Shown piece after piece: positions 25,481 through 35,550 of a stretch of 64,000 bases of DNA. The position numbers were made by a program, and so were the translations under genes. Source of the DNA: Devosia sp. Root436. Lineage in GTDB: Bacteria; Pseudomonadota; Alphaproteobacteria; Rhizobiales; Devosiaceae. A model generated the notes under the pieces. The model was given only the letters and a program-made list of their open reading frames with translations, was not told the DNA's origin and searched no databases. Every line of letters begins with the position of its first letter. The first letter of the stretch is position 1. The stretch lies in contig NZ_LMEM01000016.1 of assembly GCF_001426345.1 (NCBI RefSeq), positions 664-64,663 on the forward strand. The letters run 5' to 3'.

Positions 25481-27616
25481 ATGCACATTTCACGACTACA
25501 GCTCGTCAACTACCGCAATTTCGGCAGTGCGAACGTCTATTTCAAGAAGGGCATCAACACGCTCATTGGCGAGAACGGCTCGGGCAAGACAAACTTGTTC
25601 CGCGCGATGCGCTTGCTGCTTGATGACGACATGCTGCGGATGGCTTACCGCCTCGATGAAAGCGACTTTCACCGGGGCCTTGATAACTGGCGCGGACATT
25701 GGATCGTCATCAGCCTAGAATTCGACGAGGTCGCCCAGAACGAGGCGTTACAGGCGCTATTCCTTCACGGCGTCGGCAATGTCGAAGATGGCCAGGTCGG
25801 TCGCGCGACCTACAACTTCATTTTCCGCCCAAACACAGCCATACGGCTTCGCCTGGCGGAACTCGGTGAGGGCGACCGCGACGGCCTCGTTCGGCTGCGC
25901 AACGCGATTACGCTGGACGACTATGAGGTCGTGTTTACCGGCAAGAGCACGGCGGATTTCACCGACCCTGACCAGTATCGCGCTCTTGTGGGTGACTTCG
26001 ATGCTGTCCGATTTCCCGACGAGATGGAGCCGTCCGAGATCGGCGGGCGGGTGCCGAAGGTTCTCTCCGTTGCAAAGGAAATCTCGTTCACATTCGTGCA
26101 AGCGCTTCGCGATGTCGTCACGGATTTTCAGAACAACCGCACCAATCCTTTGTTGAGCCTATTGCGAAGCAAGAGCGGCGAGATCGACCAGGCCGCGCTT
26201 GCGCCGATCACCGCCTTGGTCGAAGGCCTGAACACGGCAATCGAGGAGCTACCGGACGTCGGCACCATTCGCGGCGATATCCGGCAGACCATTCGCGACG
26301 CCGCAGGAGAGACCTATTCACCGGCGGGATTGTGGATCCGCTCCGGCGTTCCGGCAGAAGCCGAGCGCCTTTTCCAGTCACTCCGGCTGTTCGTCGGCGA
26401 GTCCGATGATGGCTACGAAGGGGCGATCCATGAGCTGAGCCTCGGCGGCGCCAATCTCATCTACCTTACGCTCAAGCTCCTCCATTTCCGCTACCAGAAG
26501 GAGAAGCAGGTTTGTGCCAACTTCCTGGTCATCGAAGAACCTGAGGCGCACATTCACACGCACATCCAGAGGACATTGTTTGATCGGCTGAACTACCCCG
26601 ATACCCAAGTCATTTACTCGACCCACTCCTCCCATATTTCCGAGGTGAGCAACATCGAGAACGTCAACGTACTCGGCCGCGTCGGCCGACGCTGCGAGGC
26701 GTATCAGCCGGCAGCCGGCCTCCCACCCGGTCAGGTACGGGGCCTCCAGCGCTATCTCGATGCGGTGCGCAGCAATCTACTGTTCGCAAAGAGCGTGGTT
26801 CTGGTCGAAGGCGATGCCGAGGAAATCCTTGTCCCCGCGCTAGTCAAAGATGTCCTTGGCGTCAGCCTCGACGAACTCGGTATCAGCCTGATCAACATCG
26901 GCAGCACTGGCTTCGAGAATGTGGCCGTGGTGTTTCACGACACTCGATTGCGTAAACGATGCGCAATTATCACCGATCTCGACGCAGCATTTATCGATAC
27001 CGTGCCCGCCCCCGGCGACAATGATGCGACACAGAAGGCAAAAGCTAAGGTCTTGGGCTCGCAGCGTTCCGGGATAGCTCGCCGAATTCGCCTCGACGGC
27101 TTCGTCGCGGGCAACCCGTGGGTCACGGTCCACTATGCACCGCACACCTTCGAAGTGGACTTTGTTGCAGCAGGCAATCAACGCCCGGTCGTGGCAGCGT
27201 TGCCCGACTTCTACGTCCATGCTCCCACCATCGCCCTTGCTACCGCTGAGCTTGGTTCGGGCGACATAGCGCAGTTTGGCACCAGGGTTCTGACCGTCGC
27301 TAACGGCGCCGGCAAAGGCTGGTTCGCGATTCAGGTCGCCAAGAAGATCGATCCTGATACAGAGCTGCCCGACTATGTCGCCCAAGCCCTATTCGCAGCG
27401 CACTCCCCGTCCCGCGCGATGATCGCCAACATCATCCTCTACCGCCTCAAGCGCCTGGAGATAGACAGACGGGGAAACCCAGATACGCTTGCGGTGATGT
27501 TCGCGCATGTTGAACGATTCAGCGCGGGTCAAATAGAACTCGATGCGCTGCTTCTCGAAATGGCTGCGGCGTTCCCCGCCGATCAGATCAGCCGAGTCCT
27601 GAACCACCTCACATGA
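25481..27616 (+). CDS. OLD-family ATPase/TOPRIM nuclease, GajA-like
   Basis: A 711-residue defence-type endonuclease. The ABC-like ATPase shows Walker A GENGSGKTNLF at residues 30-40, the signature-like ELSLGGANLIYL near 318, Walker B FLVIEEPEAHIHTH near 348 and the D-loop/H-motif YSTHSSHISEV near 376. The TOPRIM domain follows with VVLVEGDAEEILVP near 440 and ITDLDAAF near 497. In Gabija, GajA senses nucleotide depletion and nicks DNA; the next gene is a UvrD helicase as in Gabija. Start ATG at 25481 gives the family MHISRLQL. The 275 bases upstream hold no gene. Confidence 0.9.
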   Translation: MHISRLQLVNYRNFGSANVYFKKGINTLIGENGSGKTNLFRAMRLLLDDDMLRMAYRLDESDFHRGLDNWRGHWIVISLEFDEVAQNEALQALFLHGVGNVEDGQVGRATYNFIFRPNTAIRLRLAELGEGDRDGLVRLRNAITLDDYEVVFTGKSTADFTDPDQYRALVGDFDAVRFPDEMEPSEIGGRVPKVLSVAKEISFTFVQALRDVVTDFQNNRTNPLLSLLRSKSGEIDQAALAPITALVEGLNTAIEELPDVGTIRGDIRQTIRDAAGETYSPAGLWIRSGVPAEAERLFQSLRLFVGESDDGYEGAIHELSLGGANLIYLTLKLLHFRYQKEKQVCANFLVIEEPEAHIHTHIQRTLFDRLNYPDTQVIYSTHSSHISEVSNIENVNVLGRVGRRCEAYQPAAGLPPGQVRGLQRYLDAVRSNLLFAKSVVLVEGDAEEILVPALVKDVLGVSLDELGISLINIGSTGFENVAVVFHDTRLRKRCAIITDLDAAFIDTVPAPGDNDATQKAKAKVLGSQRSGIARRIRLDGFVAGNPWVTVHYAPHTFEVDFVAAGNQRPVVAALPDFYVHAPTIALATAELGSGDIAQFGTRVLTVANGAGKGWFAIQVAKKIDPDTELPDYVAQALFAAHSPSRAMIANIILYRLKRLEIDRRGNPDTLAVMFAHVERFSAGQIELDALLLEMAAAFPADQISRVLNHLT

Positions 27617-29406
27617 CCTTTGTTTGGCCGAAAGGCGACCTGAATGACGAGCAGGTCGACGCCATAACTATCCCTGGCAATGTCTTCCTGACCGCCTGCC
27701 CCGGCAGCGGAAAGACGCGCGCCTTGACCTACAAGGCCGCGCTCGAACTATCGCGGCTGGCAACCACGAAGCAACGGGTCGTTGCGATCACCTACACCCA
27801 TCGGGCTGCGGAGGAGATTCATGAGCGGATCGAGGCCCTAGGCGTTGGAACCGAGCACCTGTGGATCGGGACCATTCATAGCTTTTGTATAGATTGGATC
27901 CTACGGCCTTACGCGATCTATCATCCAGCCCTTCGACACGGCTTTCGAGTGATTGACGCTCACGGGACCGAACGCCGCCTGGAGGAACATTGCCGCGCCT
28001 TGCGCAACGGGGTCAGGCCATTCGACTGCAGCTACAGCTACTCAACTCGGGGATGCGAACTGCGAGATACCCACGGGAGGTCGCAGCAGGCGGTTGGGAG
28101 TGTCCTCAACCGCTATTGGGCGGACCTAGAAGCGAAGCGCCAGATCGATTTCGAGATGATCCTGCAATTCGCCTACGAGCTGATCGCAACCGTGCCGTCG
28201 ATTGCCATCCTTCTAAGCCAACTGTTCCGCTTCATCCTGGTTGACGAGTATCAGGATACTAAGGAGATACAGTACGGCATCATCGCCCATGTGATGCGGG
28301 CGGGCGCCGGACGAACCAATGCCTTCCTTGTCGGCGACGCCAACCAAGCCATCTTTGGTTCGCTCGGTGGGTACGCGATCACTCGTGAGCAGTTCGCGCA
28401 GGACTGCCAGGCGCCGTTCACCCCGAAAAGCCTGTCCATCAACTATCGCTCCTCGACGCGCATCGTTGACTACTTCACGAACTACCATGTCATCCCAGCC
28501 GCGATCAGCGCGGAGGGCAAGAACCGATTGTTCGAAAGCGCGATCTCCTATGACCACACGACCCCGAGCCGGCAACTCGAAGATGAGCTTGTTCGACTGC
28601 TCCGGTACAACATCGAGACCGTCGGGATCTCTCCCCGGGAAGTCTGCGTCATTGCCCCTCAGTGGGTGGCCCTCGCCGATATCACCCGGAGGCTCGTGGT
28701 GGCCATGCCGGAGTACAGCTTTGACGGACCTGGAATCGCGCCCTTCGCCCGGAACATTGACAACTTCTTCTACAAGGTCGCGCGCCTGGCACTAACCGAG
28801 CCTTCACCCCAGCTCTTCGTTCGGCGCCTGCGATGGGCCGGTGACATCATGCTCGAACTTGAGCGGGCTGAGGTTCACCTTCGTGGGGTATCGCCCCGGG
28901 GCCTGCTTAGCATGTGCAATGCGATCGCGATCGACGAAGAGGATGGCCTCAACCACCTGAGGCTGTTCTTTGACGAGTTCTTGACGGGGCTAGGGATTGT
29001 CCTCGCTGATTACCCCGCACTTGCTAATCACCACGAGACGTTCTTTGGGGATTCCCAGGCACGAATTAACCGTCTCCAGGAAGACGGGCTTCAAGGAATC
29101 TCCGACATCGCGATGTTCCGTCGCGTGTTTGCGAGCCGTTCTGGCATAACCATTTCCAGCATCCACAATGTCAAAGGCGCGGAGTTCGACGTCGTGATTG
29201 CGTTTGCGCTCCTGCAAGGCATGGTGCCACACTTTGGTGACCTCCAGGTTGAGAGTGCCAAGAAGCTCCTCTATGTCATCTGCTCGCGGGCCCGGAAAAA
29301 TCTTCACCTGATCTCCGAAACCGGTCGCATGAATCGCGGCGGCCCATACCTACCGACCGAAGTCCTCGCAAGTTACGCTTTCAACTACGACGACGTTCCT
29401 GATTGA
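27613..29406 (+). CDS. UvrD/Rep-like helicase, GajB-like
   Basis: A 597-residue superfamily 1A helicase. Motif I ACPGSGKTRALTY is near residues 29-41, motif II LVDEYQDTKEIQ near 209-220, motif IV LSINYRSS near 274 and motif V SSIHNVKGAEFDVVIA near 514-529. It overlaps the OLD gene by ATGA and must be coexpressed with it. In Gabija, GajB is activated by DNA ends produced by GajA. It is somewhat longer than typical GajB (about 500), so it may belong to a different OLD-UvrD class. Its end overlaps that of the AddA-like gene by 22 bases, tail to tail. Confidence 0.9.
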   Translation: MTFVWPKGDLNDEQVDAITIPGNVFLTACPGSGKTRALTYKAALELSRLATTKQRVVAITYTHRAAEEIHERIEALGVGTEHLWIGTIHSFCIDWILRPYAIYHPALRHGFRVIDAHGTERRLEEHCRALRNGVRPFDCSYSYSTRGCELRDTHGRSQQAVGSVLNRYWADLEAKRQIDFEMILQFAYELIATVPSIAILLSQLFRFILVDEYQDTKEIQYGIIAHVMRAGAGRTNAFLVGDANQAIFGSLGGYAITREQFAQDCQAPFTPKSLSINYRSSTRIVDYFTNYHVIPAAISAEGKNRLFESAISYDHTTPSRQLEDELVRLLRYNIETVGISPREVCVIAPQWVALADITRRLVVAMPEYSFDGPGIAPFARNIDNFFYKVARLALTEPSPQLFVRRLRWAGDIMLELERAEVHLRGVSPRGLLSMCNAIAIDEEDGLNHLRLFFDEFLTGLGIVLADYPALANHHETFFGDSQARINRLQEDGLQGISDIAMFRRVFASRSGITISSIHNVKGAEFDVVIAFALLQGMVPHFGDLQVESAKKLLYVICSRARKNLHLISETGRMNRGGPYLPTEVLASYAFNYDDVPD

Positions 29407-32400
29407 ACAGCGATTTGATTTGCCGCCGCGCTCGAGGCTGCGTCCACGCTAGGAGCAGTAACCCAGACAACTTGGCCCGCAGACATGTAGACAAGCGCGC
29501 CCCTCGAGGCGCCCGTGACACGGAGATAGTCACGGAGTTGAGCCGCGTGGGCGCTGTGCATCAGGGACGTCGGCTTCACGTCCGACTTCCAATCGACCAC
29601 GACGGACATTCCATCGCCGTCCGTCGCTACAGCATCTGCACGGCCGGCGAGATAGCGCGGCGGTGCCGCGCTCCACAGAGGGAGCTCAGGGACGAGGCTT
29701 GCCAAGATGGGTTCGAGTTCTGGCAGTTGGTAGGTTCGCAGAGCCGTATGTGCCATCTCTCTTGCCTCGGGCAGAGCGGTCGACACTTCATCGGTAGCGA
29801 GCACGAGCTGCGTTAAGAGACCCGTTGCCCGTATCTCCGCCTCACCTTCGACGGGCGCCAGTTCCCCGGTGAGCAATTCCTCCATGAGCTTGTGAAGGAT
29901 CGTCCCCCGTAGTGAGCCAGCGCCTCGAATAGGCTGCACGTCACCAGAGGCAGCATCGATCACGAAGGCATCGGCAAGGTCGGCACTCCGATCTGCATCC
30001 CGCTCGCTCGGCCGATCCCAGGCAATCGGGGGGGAGGCAGCGTCGATGCGCTCACGCTCGCCGGCGAAAACAGATTCGGTCTGTTCGTTTTCGCCTTGTG
30101 ACTGCGGGGCGGAGGTCGGCTTCGGCAGCAGTTCCACCTGAATTTCGGGTAACGTCGCCTGTCCAAGATCCATCACGCGCGACCAGGAGCGCGCCGGAGC
30201 ACCCGGCAGCTCGGGAATAACCAAAAGATCGCGAGCGCGAGTAGTCGCAACGTACCATATCCGTTCGCGCTGTCGCCCCTCCCGCGTCTCCTCTTCCTCC
30301 CGCGCAGCCGCGAGATCCGGAGGCTCGACTCCTCCAACGATCCAATGCAGCGTTTGGTCGGACTGACGGTATACGAACTGATCTTGCGGTTTGAATCGCG
30401 TTGAAGAGTTGACGGGAATGACAACCGGCCATTCCAGCCCTTTCGCGCTGTGCATGGTCACGATCTCGACGGAATCGTCAGAGGCATCAACGCGTCCTTC
30501 TGGGTGCCGTCGTTTGCCTTCCCATCCACGTTGGAGGTCCAGCGCGAACGCCCGAAGTCCTGCCACGTCATAGGGTCGGGCAAGTTCGATGACGGCATCG
30601 AGGTTCGCTAGCGCACGCGCGTTGCGTTGCCCGTGCCGTGCTGCCATGACCACGCGGAGGTTCAGCCGTTCGATCGCGAAGGCGACGAGTTGCATGGGGG
30701 TTGCTTCGGCGGCGAGCCGGTAAAGTTTCTTCAGCTCGGTCAGAACGCTTCTGGCAACCGGATGCTGGACTTGTTCGATTGGCGTACGCAGTTGGAAACG
30801 GCGCCTTCCGTCCATGTCCGGCGAGAGCGCCGCGGTGATATCAAGGAGATCCTCGTCGCGCAGGCCAACCGTCGGCCCCCGCATGAGCGCGCCGAAAGCC
30901 AGCGTGTCCAACGGATCGGCCAGTGTGCGAACCAGCGCAAGGACGTCTTGGAGTTCTTGTCGTCGAAATAGAGCCTGCCCTGCTTGCGACGCCACCGAGA
31001 TGCGCCGGCTTTCCAGCGCGCGTTCGTATCGCCACAGATCGGTGTGCGTCGGCGCAAGCAGGGCGATATCCCCCGCTCGAAGAAGCCGTGTCTTCCCTCT
31101 TGGATCGGCGATGCTGAGCGCGCCAATCAACCGTGTGCACAAGGTGGCAACGGCTTCCGCCTCCGCTTCCCGTTGCTCCTCGGCAGACGCGTCGCGGGGG
31201 ACCTCCACCGTCAGTTTGGCGGCCGAGGGAAATGGTAACGGTGTGGGCTCCAGAGTCGCAGTCAGCGGCACAAAGCCCGGCTGGCCCTTCTTACCGAGGA
31301 CGTCGCGAAAAACCGTGTTGATGTGCGCGATGATTTCCGGCCGAGAACGGAAGTTTGCGGTGACCTCGAGCACGCACCCATTGGGCGCTCGCGCGATGAC
31401 GGACTTTGCCAGCGTGTAGGCTTCGATATCGGCACCGCGGAAACGGTAGATCGCCTGCTTCGGATCGCCCACGAGAAACAGCGCGCCGGGACGCAGGTTG
31501 GATTCACTCCACACTGTAGTGTGGGTCTCCGCCGCGAGGCAGAACACGATCTCAGCTTGAGTTGGGTCGGTGTCTTGGAACTCGTCCACTAAAAGGTGCG
31601 CGAAGCGCTTTGCGACTGACTCGCGAATGTCAGGATGCTCGCAGACGAGGATACGGGCTTCCCGGAGGAGATCATCAAAGTCGAGGACTGCGGCCTCACG
31701 TTTACGCTGGTCGTACGCGGCGACAACCTCGCCCAGTACGCTGGCAAGATCATGGACCAATCGCTGCGCGATCAGGCCCATCATCAAGCGGTATGCTGTG
31801 GCAACACGCTCAAAGAAGACAGCCGCCTCACGCGACCGTTGCGCTCCCTCGGCGGCCCCAATCGCACGCCGCCACGCTGCCCCGCGCTCGTACGGCAGAA
31901 GGTCAATGCTCGCGCGGCGCATGATTTCGTCGATACGTGGTGGCTGTGTCAGCCGCCACAGACCGGCAAACCCTGTTTGCTCGACACCGGTCACGAAGAA
32001 GGCGGCGAGACGCTCCAAAGAACTGATCAGGTCCCCTGTCCAGCTATCCCCCGGATGAGTGGCGTACCAGCGCGCGAACTCGGAGACGGCGTGCGCAAAT
32101 GACACTTCAGTACGGTCGTCGCCATCCGGGGCCGGCGCCGTGGCGTCAGGGTGTGCGCGCCGCAGGAAGGCAAGTTCACGGATGCGCTCAACGATCCTGA
32201 GGGGGTCATCCTTCGCGAGTACTGCGATCGGATCGTTGTCATCTGCATCGTGGTCGAGCTTCGCTTTCAACCAGTTGGCGAGAACCTCGTCGAACAATGC
32301 ATCGGCAATCGTCTGGTCGACCACTCGCGCGCCTGGATCCAGTCCCGCGTTAAGGCCATGCGAGCGGAGGATGCCTTGGCAGAAACCGTGGATCGTGGTG

Positions 32401-32747
32401 GCCGCAATTTCGCCGACACGCGCCGCTGCCGCGTCAAGGCAGTCGCGTTGTCGATCGCTCAGGGGAAAGCGGATGACACCCGAGAGAGCCGGCGGAAGGC
32501 GATCGGAACGGAGCTCATCGACCGTCCATCTGATGCGAGCCTCAAGCTCGCTTGCTGCCAGCTCTGTGAAGGTGATGGCCGCAATGGAGGCCGGATCGAT
32601 GCCACCAGCGAGCATCATCGCCACGCGGCCCGCCATCAGCGACGTCTTCCCCGTGCCAGCAGCAGCTTCGACAAGAATGTTGCTCTGGAAATCCGTTAAC
32701 GCGCGCATGCGCGCACCTAAGTCAGGCTTGGTCACGAACTCCCCCAT
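29385..32747 (-). CDS. AddA/RecB-like helicase-nuclease
   Basis: A 1,120-residue UvrD-type helicase fused to a C-terminal PD-(D/E)XK nuclease. Motif I is EAAAGTGKTSLMAG near residues 27-40, motif II LLVDEFQDTDPTQAEI near 392-407, and helicase motifs V-VI include EIVTMHSAKGLEWPVVIP. The nuclease shows LAGRADAVATDGDG and VVVDWKSD with D1052 and K1054. It overlaps the upstream AddB-like gene by 16 bases. Classical AddAB repairs double-strand breaks and degrades phage DNA; this island copy differs in size and setting and is probably defensive, which is inference. Confidence 0.88.
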   Translation of the reverse strand: MGEFVTKPDLGARMRALTDFQSNILVEAAAGTGKTSLMAGRVAMMLAGGIDPASIAAITFTELAASELEARIRWTVDELRSDRLPPALSGVIRFPLSDRQRDCLDAAAARVGEIAATTIHGFCQGILRSHGLNAGLDPGARVVDQTIADALFDEVLANWLKAKLDHDADDNDPIAVLAKDDPLRIVERIRELAFLRRAHPDATAPAPDGDDRTEVSFAHAVSEFARWYATHPGDSWTGDLISSLERLAAFFVTGVEQTGFAGLWRLTQPPRIDEIMRRASIDLLPYERGAAWRRAIGAAEGAQRSREAAVFFERVATAYRLMMGLIAQRLVHDLASVLGEVVAAYDQRKREAAVLDFDDLLREARILVCEHPDIRESVAKRFAHLLVDEFQDTDPTQAEIVFCLAAETHTTVWSESNLRPGALFLVGDPKQAIYRFRGADIEAYTLAKSVIARAPNGCVLEVTANFRSRPEIIAHINTVFRDVLGKKGQPGFVPLTATLEPTPLPFPSAAKLTVEVPRDASAEEQREAEAEAVATLCTRLIGALSIADPRGKTRLLRAGDIALLAPTHTDLWRYERALESRRISVASQAGQALFRRQELQDVLALVRTLADPLDTLAFGALMRGPTVGLRDEDLLDITAALSPDMDGRRRFQLRTPIEQVQHPVARSVLTELKKLYRLAAEATPMQLVAFAIERLNLRVVMAARHGQRNARALANLDAVIELARPYDVAGLRAFALDLQRGWEGKRRHPEGRVDASDDSVEIVTMHSAKGLEWPVVIPVNSSTRFKPQDQFVYRQSDQTLHWIVGGVEPPDLAAAREEEETREGRQRERIWYVATTRARDLLVIPELPGAPARSWSRVMDLGQATLPEIQVELLPKPTSAPQSQGENEQTESVFAGERERIDAASPPIAWDRPSERDADRSADLADAFVIDAASGDVQPIRGAGSLRGTILHKLMEELLTGELAPVEGEAEIRATGLLTQLVLATDEVSTALPEAREMAHTALRTYQLPELEPILASLVPELPLWSAAPPRYLAGRADAVATDGDGMSVVVDWKSDVKPTSLMHSAHAAQLRDYLRVTGASRGALVYMSAGQVVWVTAPSVDAASSAAANQIAVQSGTSS

Positions 32748-35374
32748 AGCTTGTCGAGAGGAGAGTTGACCTGGGCGAAGGCACGGCGCTTGATGCGTCG
32801 GTAGGCCTCGCCATCGGCCGGAAGCGCAATCGCGAGCGGGTCGAAGAACTCTCGCGGCGGCCCCGGCGCGATTGCCCCGACCTGCTGGAGCTCCGCCCCT
32901 GCCGCAGCAAACAAGATTGCTTGCTCCAGGGCCTTGTTGAGTTCCTCACCGGACAGGATCGCGGAACGTGCCGGATCGTCTTTCAAGTATGTGAGCCTCG
33001 AACTCACGTCGCGAACATCGGGGAGAAGCGCTCGAACGGCTAACGCGTAAAAGACGCGTTGAAGCTCCGCTCCTCGATCGAACACGACGGGCCGCTTTCT
33101 AGCTGGTGCCGAACCCACCTTGTAATCGGTGACAATTGCAGCACCCGTCGAGACTTCATGGTCGAGCCGGTCGATACGCCCACGAAAGACAAGCCCCGTC
33201 TCTCCAATCGGCACTGGCGCGAGAGTGTTCCACGGGTGCTCTCCACCTACGGCCTCGCCGAACGACAGTTCAGTCCAAGTTCTTCCTCCCGCTTCACCGA
33301 AACTGTCGATGAGGGCCCGAAACGCTCGTTCGCGAGCAACGTCCATCGTATGGTGCCAAAGGACATGCGGAGGGGCGGGGCGAACGATTGGCCACTCTTG
33401 GATCAGCTTGTCAGCTTCGCGCATCAGCGCGTTGTTGAGAGCGTCCTGGTCTCTAGGCGTGCCTTCACGGAGGACCCCGCTGATCAGCGCATGAACGAGC
33501 TCACCAAAGGCCCGCGGGTGAAGCGACAGCGGTTCGGCATCCATACCCGCCTCACGCCAGAACAGCGCATGCTCCCAGACGAAACCCAGGGGATCGCAAA
33601 GAAGACGCTGCAGCGAAGTCGTCGATTGAACAGCGGTGAGTGCCTCTACGAGGAGAGGATGGTTGCTACGGACTCGCCCATCGTGCGCAGTGTGACGCTC
33701 ACCGTCCTGCCAGGCGTTCCAACAGACCCGGCTCGATCGCACCTGCGCGTTCTTCCCGGCGTCCGCGGGTCGCGCATACAGGCGATCGCTCTCGCTAAAC
33801 GCGTGGGCAGGAATCATACTTCGGCCAACCAAACGCTCCCGATCACGTCGCCAGAGCGAACTTGGCGCCTGTATCGAGCCCGCGGCGCTTCGATGGTTTC
33901 GCGAGAGAGCGTGCCCTTCCGACTGACTGATGATGATGTTGTAGTTCAACAGGTCATTATCCGCGACCGCTGAAGACGGCAGCCGCAGATCGCCGAGAAG
34001 GTGATCAGGCAGCAGCGGGTCTTCACTCGCTGGCCTCGGCCAAGCGTTTGCGGCAAGACCAATGAGACGGACATAGCGGCGAGGAGCAGCAGCGACATGC
34101 CTCGCAGGGGCCCAGGCGATGGAATTGCCAGGATCGCGACCGTCGTCGACGCGAAGCGCTCGAAGGGACAACTCGATGGCTTGCACCGGCGCCATCTGCA
34201 CAGCGTCCTGCCACAACGCCAGCGTCGGACCACTCAGCAACCGGTCGCCGATGGACTCCGCAGAGGAAATTCCTATTGCGAGTTCATCCAGAATGGGAAG
34301 CAACACCTGTTCAGCGATATTGCCGCCAGCGCGTTGGGTCCGTGCCTCTTCGAGGGCATGACGCCAGCGCTCCGGAGAGGTGAGTGCAGCGTTTCGACGG
34401 ATCCCTTTGGCCCAATCGTCTGGGATGCGATATTTTGCCGATGAGTTAGGAAGCCGGACAAAGAGCAAACGCACCCGCTCCTGCGTCAGGCCGCGCAAAA
34501 GGATGTCGGCAAGCGCAGCGCAAGTCTGACCCTCGCGGGTAGCGAGCGCCGGAACGCCATGGGTAAAATGTACGGGCAGAGTTGCTTCCCGTGAAAGAAC
34601 GAGAAACGCGTCGTCCCAAGCCCCAGGCGAAGCCGCAACGACGGCAATCTCATGGGGCGCAGCCACCCCCCTTGCGACGAGGTCGCGCGCCCAACGCAGC
34701 GCCTCTCTGGCTTCGCTCCGCGGATCGGCGCACACGTCGGCCGTCAAGATGGAACTAACCTTGCGCTCGCGGGCCTTGATCGATCCCGTAAACCAGAACC
34801 CACGGCCCTCGGGCGGCAAAATCCATTGTACTGGTACGACGTCGCATAGCGCCAGGATCAGGGGGCGCCAGACAGGATGAACATCGACGATGTCCCGAAG
34901 CGTGACGGGCCCAAGCACCTTGGGTGCGAAGGTCAGCCGCTTGAGTGCGGCCGCCACAAGATCGGAGGGAGCAAGCTTTCCTGGTGGTAGGGCATCGCGG
35001 ACGTGACGTTCTAGAAGGACAAAATCTCTGAGGCGAGAGTTATGGGGGTGGACTTGCGAGTGACCGGCGGCCCACCAGTCCCGCAGGGAAGCCAGTACCG
35101 CAGCCGGCATCCCGGGTAACTCAGCAACGTGGGCGATGTCCTCGAATTTCTCGTTCGCCAGGACCTGCCGGATTGCCGGATAGAGCGCGTCGTGTGTCGC
35201 GGGCGTAATGAAACCTCCCGCGAGGCGTGCTGCCAATAGAGGGAGCGTCAGGATTTGACGACCAATTGCGCCCTCTCGAGCGGCATCGAGCCTCCGCATC
35301 CTCAGCGCAAGCGGACCCTCGACTACCACCGTGTTAATCAGCACAAGACCCTCCCGTTCTCCCGATCCTTCCAT
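32732..35374 (-). CDS. AddB-like protein with PD-(D/E)XK nuclease domain
   Basis: An 880-residue partner of the AddA-like protein. The N-terminal part resembles an inactivated helicase. The C-terminal nuclease core reads FRGRIDRLDHEVSTGAAIV then TDYKVGS, with Asp and the D-x-K motif. The iron-sulphur cysteines that clamp classical AddB are not evident; I see only one Cys near the domain start (CDPLGFVWEHALF). The start near 35374 is uncertain; the homologous region begins close to VLINTVVVEGP. It heads a two-gene minus-strand operon and is divergent from the reverse transcriptase gene. Confidence 0.8.
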   Translation of the reverse strand: MEGSGEREGLVLINTVVVEGPLALRMRRLDAAREGAIGRQILTLPLLAARLAGGFITPATHDALYPAIRQVLANEKFEDIAHVAELPGMPAAVLASLRDWWAAGHSQVHPHNSRLRDFVLLERHVRDALPPGKLAPSDLVAAALKRLTFAPKVLGPVTLRDIVDVHPVWRPLILALCDVVPVQWILPPEGRGFWFTGSIKARERKVSSILTADVCADPRSEAREALRWARDLVARGVAAPHEIAVVAASPGAWDDAFLVLSREATLPVHFTHGVPALATREGQTCAALADILLRGLTQERVRLLFVRLPNSSAKYRIPDDWAKGIRRNAALTSPERWRHALEEARTQRAGGNIAEQVLLPILDELAIGISSAESIGDRLLSGPTLALWQDAVQMAPVQAIELSLRALRVDDGRDPGNSIAWAPARHVAAAPRRYVRLIGLAANAWPRPASEDPLLPDHLLGDLRLPSSAVADNDLLNYNIIISQSEGHALSRNHRSAAGSIQAPSSLWRRDRERLVGRSMIPAHAFSESDRLYARPADAGKNAQVRSSRVCWNAWQDGERHTAHDGRVRSNHPLLVEALTAVQSTTSLQRLLCDPLGFVWEHALFWREAGMDAEPLSLHPRAFGELVHALISGVLREGTPRDQDALNNALMREADKLIQEWPIVRPAPPHVLWHHTMDVARERAFRALIDSFGEAGGRTWTELSFGEAVGGEHPWNTLAPVPIGETGLVFRGRIDRLDHEVSTGAAIVTDYKVGSAPARKRPVVFDRGAELQRVFYALAVRALLPDVRDVSSRLTYLKDDPARSAILSGEELNKALEQAILFAAAGAELQQVGAIAPGPPREFFDPLAIALPADGEAYRRIKRRAFAQVNSPLDKLWGSS

Positions 35375-35550
35375 CTACCAAGATACTCAACCGCCTGGTG
35401 GCGGAGCTCCAGAGCCTCATCGTTTTCGGGTTCACCGAACTCTAGTGAGTCCCGTTGTACTGATAGCGACGGCTTGACTCGATGGGATATACCCCCAACG
35501 TCATCCCGTCCTTTTTGCTTTTGGAGTCTACTCGTGAGCGCCATCCGCCG

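Noticed and set aside
31570-32699. Long plus-strand frames opposite the AddA-like gene
   Set aside because: Antisense shadows of a 3.3-kb gene with clear helicase and nuclease motifs.
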